Part shown: positions 31,155 through 34,621 of the stretch, in pieces
Position numbering within the stretch: position 1 is the stretch's first letter
How the letters are laid out: every line of letters starts with the position of its first letter
Assembly (NCBI GenBank): GCA_024694625.1
Contig: JAILJP010000010.1
Span: 1-34,621 of the forward strand
Length of the DNA: 34,621 bases
Source: Lachnospiraceae bacterium
Lineage (GTDB): Bacteria; Bacillota; Clostridia; Lachnospirales; Lachnospiraceae
Direction: 5' to 3'
Made by a program: the position numbers and the translations under genes
Notes under the pieces: generated by a model
The model's database searches: none
What the model was told of the DNA's origin: nothing
Seen by the model: the letters and a program-made list of their open reading frames with translations, nothing else

Positions 31155-32819
31155 ATGATTAGTGATAACGCAAGAGCCGGCATGCAGCAGGCACCGGCAA
31201 GAAGTTTGTTTAATGCTCTTGGCTTTACAGCCGATGAAATGAAAAAGCCTATGGTTGGTATCGTCTCGTCCTACAATGAGATCGTTCCCGGCCATATGAA
31301 TATTGATAAAATCGTAAATGCAGTAAAACTCGGCGTAGCTGAAGCCGGCGGTGTTCCCGTAGTGTTCCCTGCAATTGCTGTTTGTGATGGTATTGCCATG
31401 GGACACGTAGGTATGAAGTATTCCTTGGTGACCAGAGATCTGATTGCAGACTCTACGGAGTGTATGGCGATTGCTCATCAGTTTGATGCACTTGTAATGG
31501 TACCCAACTGTGACAAAAACGTACCGGGACTTTTGATGGCTGCTGCCAGATTAAATATCCCTACTGTATTTGTTTCCGGTGGTCCTATGCTTGCAGGTCG
31601 CGTACAGGGACATAAGACTTCACTTTCTTCTATGTTTGAAGCAGTGGGACAGTATGCTGCAGGTACTTTGGACGAAGAGGGAGTTTTGGAATATGAAAAC
31701 AAAGCTTGCCCTACCTGTGGAAGTTGCTCCGGAATGTATACCGCAAACTCCATGAACTGCTTAACAGAGGCACTTGGTATGGGACTTCGCGGAAACGGAA
31801 CCATTCCTGCAGTTTACTCTGAGAGAATCAAGCTTGCAAAACAGGCCGGATATGCGGTTATGGAAATGTATAAAAAGAATATCCGTCCTAGAGATATTAT
31901 GACAAAGGATGCGATTTTAAATGCTTTGACCGTGGATATGGCTTTGGGATGTTCTACCAACTCCATGCTTCATTTGCCTGCAATTGCTCATGAAGTAGGA
32001 TTTGACTTTGACATTTCCTTTGCAAATCCCATTTCTGAAAAGACACCGAACCTTTGCCATTTGGCACCGGCAGGTCCTACTTACATGGAAGACTTAAACG
32101 AAGCCGGCGGTGTGTTTGCAGTAATGAAAGAACTTGCTGATATTGGCTTATTAAATACCGATTGTATGACTGTTACCGGAAAGACCGTTGGTGAAAATAT
32201 TAAGAACGCAGTGAACCGAAATCCCGAGGTAATTCGTTCTGTGGACAATCCTTATTCGAAGACCGGTGGACTTGCAGTATTAAAAGGAAATCTGGCTCCT
32301 GACGGATCTGTTGTAAAACGTTCTGCAGTAGTGGAAGAAATGATGGTTCATGAAGGACCGGCCAGAGTATTTGATTGTGAAGAAGATGCAATCGCTGCCA
32401 TCAAGGGTGGAAAGATTGTGAAGGGTGATGTGGTTGTCATCCGTTACGAAGGACCGAAAGGCGGCCCCGGTATGAGAGAAATGTTAAATCCTACCTCAGC
32501 TATTGCAGGTATGGGACTTGGCTCTTCTGTAGCATTGATTACAGACGGACGTTTCTCCGGTGCATCCCGTGGAGCTTCCATCGGACATGTTTCTCCGGAA
32601 GCGGCAGTAGGCGGCCCTATCGCTCTTGTAGAAGAAGGCGATATTATTTCCATTAACATTCCTGAAATGAAGTTGGATTTGAAAGTATCTGATGAGGAAT
32701 TGGCACAAAGAAAAGCAAAATGGCAGCCGAGAGAGCCTAAGGTAACAACAGGTTATCTGGCAAGATATGCCTCTATGGTAACCTCCGGAAACCGTGGAGC
32801 GATTCTTGAAATACAATAA
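31155..32819 (+). CDS. ilvD: Dihydroxy-acid dehydratase
   Basis: 554 residues, full length. Dehydration step in valine and isoleucine synthesis, using an iron-sulfur cluster. N-terminal [27 protein letters not shown], the cysteines C77 ([10 protein letters not shown]), C119 (NCDKNVPG) and C191 ([18 protein letters not shown]) and the C-terminal [21 protein letters not shown] are canonical; VPGH rather than TPCN places it in the oxygen-sensitive E. coli-like class. GGAGG lies 7 nt before the ATG. No T-box or leader peptide with branched-chain codons was seen upstream; the leader instead holds the repeat elements. ilvB follows 20 nt later. Confidence 0.96.
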   Translation: MISDNARAGMQQAPARSLFNALGFTADEMKKPMVGIVSSYNEIVPGHMNIDKIVNAVKLGVAEAGGVPVVFPAIAVCDGIAMGHVGMKYSLVTRDLIADSTECMAIAHQFDALVMVPNCDKNVPGLLMAAARLNIPTVFVSGGPMLAGRVQGHKTSLSSMFEAVGQYAAGTLDEEGVLEYENKACPTCGSCSGMYTANSMNCLTEALGMGLRGNGTIPAVYSERIKLAKQAGYAVMEMYKKNIRPRDIMTKDAILNALTVDMALGCSTNSMLHLPAIAHEVGFDFDISFANPISEKTPNLCHLAPAGPTYMEDLNEAGGVFAVMKELADIGLLNTDCMTVTGKTVGENIKNAVNRNPEVIRSVDNPYSKTGGLAVLKGNLAPDGSVVKRSAVVEEMMVHEGPARVFDCEEDAIAAIKGGKIVKGDVVVIRYEGPKGGPGMREMLNPTSAIAGMGLGSSVALITDGRFSGASRGASIGHVSPEAAVGGPIALVEEGDIISINIPEMKLDLKVSDEELAQRKAKWQPREPKVTTGYLARYASMVTSGNRGAILEIQ

Positions 32820-32839
32820 TAGAAAAAAGGAAAAAAGAT

Positions 32840-34516
32840 ATGCAACTTAATGGTTCACAAATTGTGATTGAATGTTTAAAAGAGCAGGGCGTGGATACGG
32901 TATTCGGTTATCCCGGCGGTGCGATTTTAAATTTATATGATGAATTATACAAGCATCAGGATGAAATCAAACATGTTTTGACTTCCCACGAACAGGGTGC
33001 TTCCCACGCGGCTGACGGTTATGCCAGAAGTACGGGAAAGGTTGGAGTGTGTTTTGCTACATCCGGCCCCGGTGCTACCAACTTAGTAACAGGAATTGCT
33101 ACCGCTTATATGGATTCGGTTCCTATGGTTGCAGTAACCTGTAACGTTGGAGTTTCTCTTTTGGGAAAAGACAGTTTCCAGGAAGTGGATATCGCAGGTA
33201 TTACCACTCCTATTACCAAGCACAATTTCATCGTAAAGGATGTCAACAAATTGGCACCTACACTTCGTCGTGCCTTTAAGATTGCCCGTTCCGGAAGACC
33301 GGGACCGGTACTTGTGGACATTACCAAAGATGTGACCGCAGCAAAGACTACCTATAAAAAAGAAGAGGTTGAACTTCCTGCACCAAGTACAGAGTGCATT
33401 ACAGAGGAGGCTTTAACAAAGGCAGTAGCTTTGATTTCCAAAGCGAAAAAACCTTTTGTCTTTGTAGGTGGTGGAGCAATCATCAGCGATGCTTCCAAAG
33501 AATTAAAAGAATTTGTAGAACTGATTGATGCACCGGTTTGTGATTCCTTAATGGGAAAAGGTGCTTTTAACGGTGAAGATGAGCGCTACACCGGCATGCT
33601 TGGAATGCACGGAACAAAGGTATCCAACCTTGGAGTTTCAAACTGTGATTTGTTAATTGCTGTTGGAACCAGATTTTCTGACCGTGTGCTTGGAAATCCC
33701 AAGAAGTTTGCTCACCATGCAAAGGTGTTGCAGTTTGATGTGGATCCGGCAGAAATCAACAAAAACTTAGTTGTGGATGCGGAAGTAATTGGAGATGCAA
33801 AGAAAATTTTGAAACGAATCATTCCCATGCTAAAGCGGCAGTCCCATCCTCAGTGGAGAGAAGAAATTGCAGAATTGCAGAAAAAATTCCCTCTGAAATA
33901 TGAGCCGGGATTCACCGGCCCTTATGTGGTTGAAAAAATCTACGAAAAGACAAAGGGAAATGCCATTATTACCACAGAAGTGGGACAGCATCAGATGTGG
34001 GCAGCCCAGTATTATAAATACTCAAATCCCAGAACATTTCTATCCTCCGGTGGACTTGGAACCATGGGATACGGGCTTGGGGCAGCCATCGGTGCAGCAG
34101 TGGGAAATCCCGGAAAGCGCGTGATTAACATTGCCGGAGACGGATGTTTCCGTATGAATATGAATGAAATCGCTACAGCAGTTCGTCAGCAGGTACCTTT
34201 GGTACAGGTGGTCATCAACAACCACGTACTTGGTATGGTGCGTCAGTGGCAGGAGCTTTTCTACGAAAAGAGATTTTCCAACACCACATTAAATGACAAT
34301 GTGGACTTCGTAAAATTGGCAGAGGCTATGGGAGCCACAGCATATCGCGCTACCAGCGAAAAAGAATTTGACGAGGCATTGGAAAAGGCCTTGGCATCAA
34401 ACACTCCGGTATTGATTGATTGTCAGATCGATTCCGATGATAAAGTATGGCCTATGGTTGCTCCCGGAGCTCCCATTGAAGAAGCCTTCGATGCAAAAGA
34501 CCTTAAGAATAAATAA
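32840..34516 (+). CDS. ilvB: Acetolactate synthase large (catalytic) subunit
   Basis: 558 residues. ThDP- and FAD-dependent condensation of pyruvate to acetolactate. Catalytic glutamate E51 in SHEQGASHAADGYAR; LLGKDSFQEVDIAGIT and PITKHNF follow; the ThDP/Mg motif runs from GDG (433-435) to NN (460-461) and on to GMVRQWQ. These biosynthetic-type motifs and the FAD-domain length separate it from catabolic AlsS. The regulatory subunit gene ilvN is not adjacent: serC comes next. AAAAAGGA precedes the start and it is almost certainly cotranscribed with ilvD. Confidence 0.95.
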   Translation: MQLNGSQIVIECLKEQGVDTVFGYPGGAILNLYDELYKHQDEIKHVLTSHEQGASHAADGYARSTGKVGVCFATSGPGATNLVTGIATAYMDSVPMVAVTCNVGVSLLGKDSFQEVDIAGITTPITKHNFIVKDVNKLAPTLRRAFKIARSGRPGPVLVDITKDVTAAKTTYKKEEVELPAPSTECITEEALTKAVALISKAKKPFVFVGGGAIISDASKELKEFVELIDAPVCDSLMGKGAFNGEDERYTGMLGMHGTKVSNLGVSNCDLLIAVGTRFSDRVLGNPKKFAHHAKVLQFDVDPAEINKNLVVDAEVIGDAKKILKRIIPMLKRQSHPQWREEIAELQKKFPLKYEPGFTGPYVVEKIYEKTKGNAIITTEVGQHQMWAAQYYKYSNPRTFLSSGGLGTMGYGLGAAIGAAVGNPGKRVINIAGDGCFRMNMNEIATAVRQQVPLVQVVINNHVLGMVRQWQELFYEKRFSNTTLNDNVDFVKLAEAMGATAYRATSEKEFDEALEKALASNTPVLIDCQIDSDDKVWPMVAPGAPIEEAFDAKDLKNK

Positions 34517-34550
34517 ATTATATAAAGTAAAGAGAAAGGAAAGAGATAAG

Positions 34551-34621
34551 ATGAGCAGAATTTACAATTTCTCAGCAGGACCGGCAGTATTACCGGAAGA
34601 AGTATTAAAAGAAGCAGCAGA
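34551..34621 (+). CDS. serC: Phosphoserine aminotransferase, N-terminal fragment (cut by the window end)
   Basis: The last 71 bases encode MSRIYNFSAGPAVLPEEVL and a few more residues, the unmistakable SerC N-terminus (NFSAGPAxLPxxVL). It makes 3-phosphoserine from phosphohydroxypyruvate with PLP. AAAGGAAAGAG (34536 onward) precedes the ATG. It lies 34 bp after ilvB with no terminator between, so an operon with ilvDB is likely. Confidence 0.9.
   Translation, partial: MSRIYNFSAGPAVLPEEVLKEAA

Noticed and set aside
1-34621. CRISPR arrays, rRNA or tRNA genes
   Set aside because: No regularly spaced direct repeats, rRNA blocks or tRNA-like cloverleaf with a T-loop motif were noticed on either strand while reading; tRNAscan-SE was not available.

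Overview
The window looks like a chromosomal segment of a low-to-moderate GC Gram-positive anaerobe, most likely a flagellated member of the Lachnospiraceae (Clostridia). This is inferred from strong AGGAGG-type ribosome binding sites, family-level resemblance of the proteins, a MecA adaptor, a CarD regulator, a FliB flagellin methylase, a sigma-D type promoter and the general gene style. No rRNA, tRNA or CRISPR array was seen.

Layout. (1) 1-4.7 kb: the 3' end of a tyrosine recombinase gene, then housekeeping genes ychF, nrdR, a small protein behind a sigma-28-like promoter, a YqeG-type HAD phosphatase, rpiB, efp and a small partner gene. (2) 4.8-10.1 kb: a PAS-GGDEF-EAL protein with a dead GGDEF site and an intact EAL site, followed 10 nt later by proA; then a small minus-strand gene, a minimal protein kinase lacking the glycine-rich loop, and a CLC transporter of the fluoride/proton type on the minus strand. 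(3) 10.2-15.1 kb: a tightly packed run of a membrane GGDEF-REC protein, purine nucleoside phosphorylase, an MTA/SAH-deaminase-like amidohydrolase, an MBL-fold hydrolase and a small HD-domain (alarmone-hydrolase-like) protein. (4) 15.1-21.3 kb: a minus-strand ApbE lipoprotein and AraC regulator, divergent from a rhamnose-type set of kinase, COG2407-type isomerase and aldolase. (5) 21.4-25.5 kb: apt, an 800-bp gene-free stretch holding a very large imperfect inverted repeat, then lysR, a HAD phosphatase and fliB. (6) 25.6-28.9 kb: CarD regulator, amidase, PAP2 phosphatase, small membrane protein, mecA and an XRE regulator with a palindromic operator. (7) 28.9-34.6 kb: leuB, ilvD, ilvB and the start of serC (branched-chain amino acid and serine synthesis), interrupted by two roughly 600-bp gene-free regions that carry hairpin-rich or inverted-repeat elements.

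How the genes work together. Two c-di-GMP proteins (one likely phosphodiesterase, one likely cyclase) together with fliB and the sigma-D promoter point to a motile lifestyle under c-di-GMP control. The 10-15 kb run reads as nucleoside salvage plus signalling. The rhamnose set would take L-rhamnose to dihydroxyacetone phosphate and lactaldehyde, but has no transporter in the window. leuB-ilvD-ilvB supply branched-chain amino acids.

The least explained material is non-coding: the ~620-bp foldback at 21981-22597, the TIR-bracketed composite block at 30570-31126 with a GC-rich hairpin core, and the hairpin-dense segment at 28870-29283 that ends in an intrinsic terminator.
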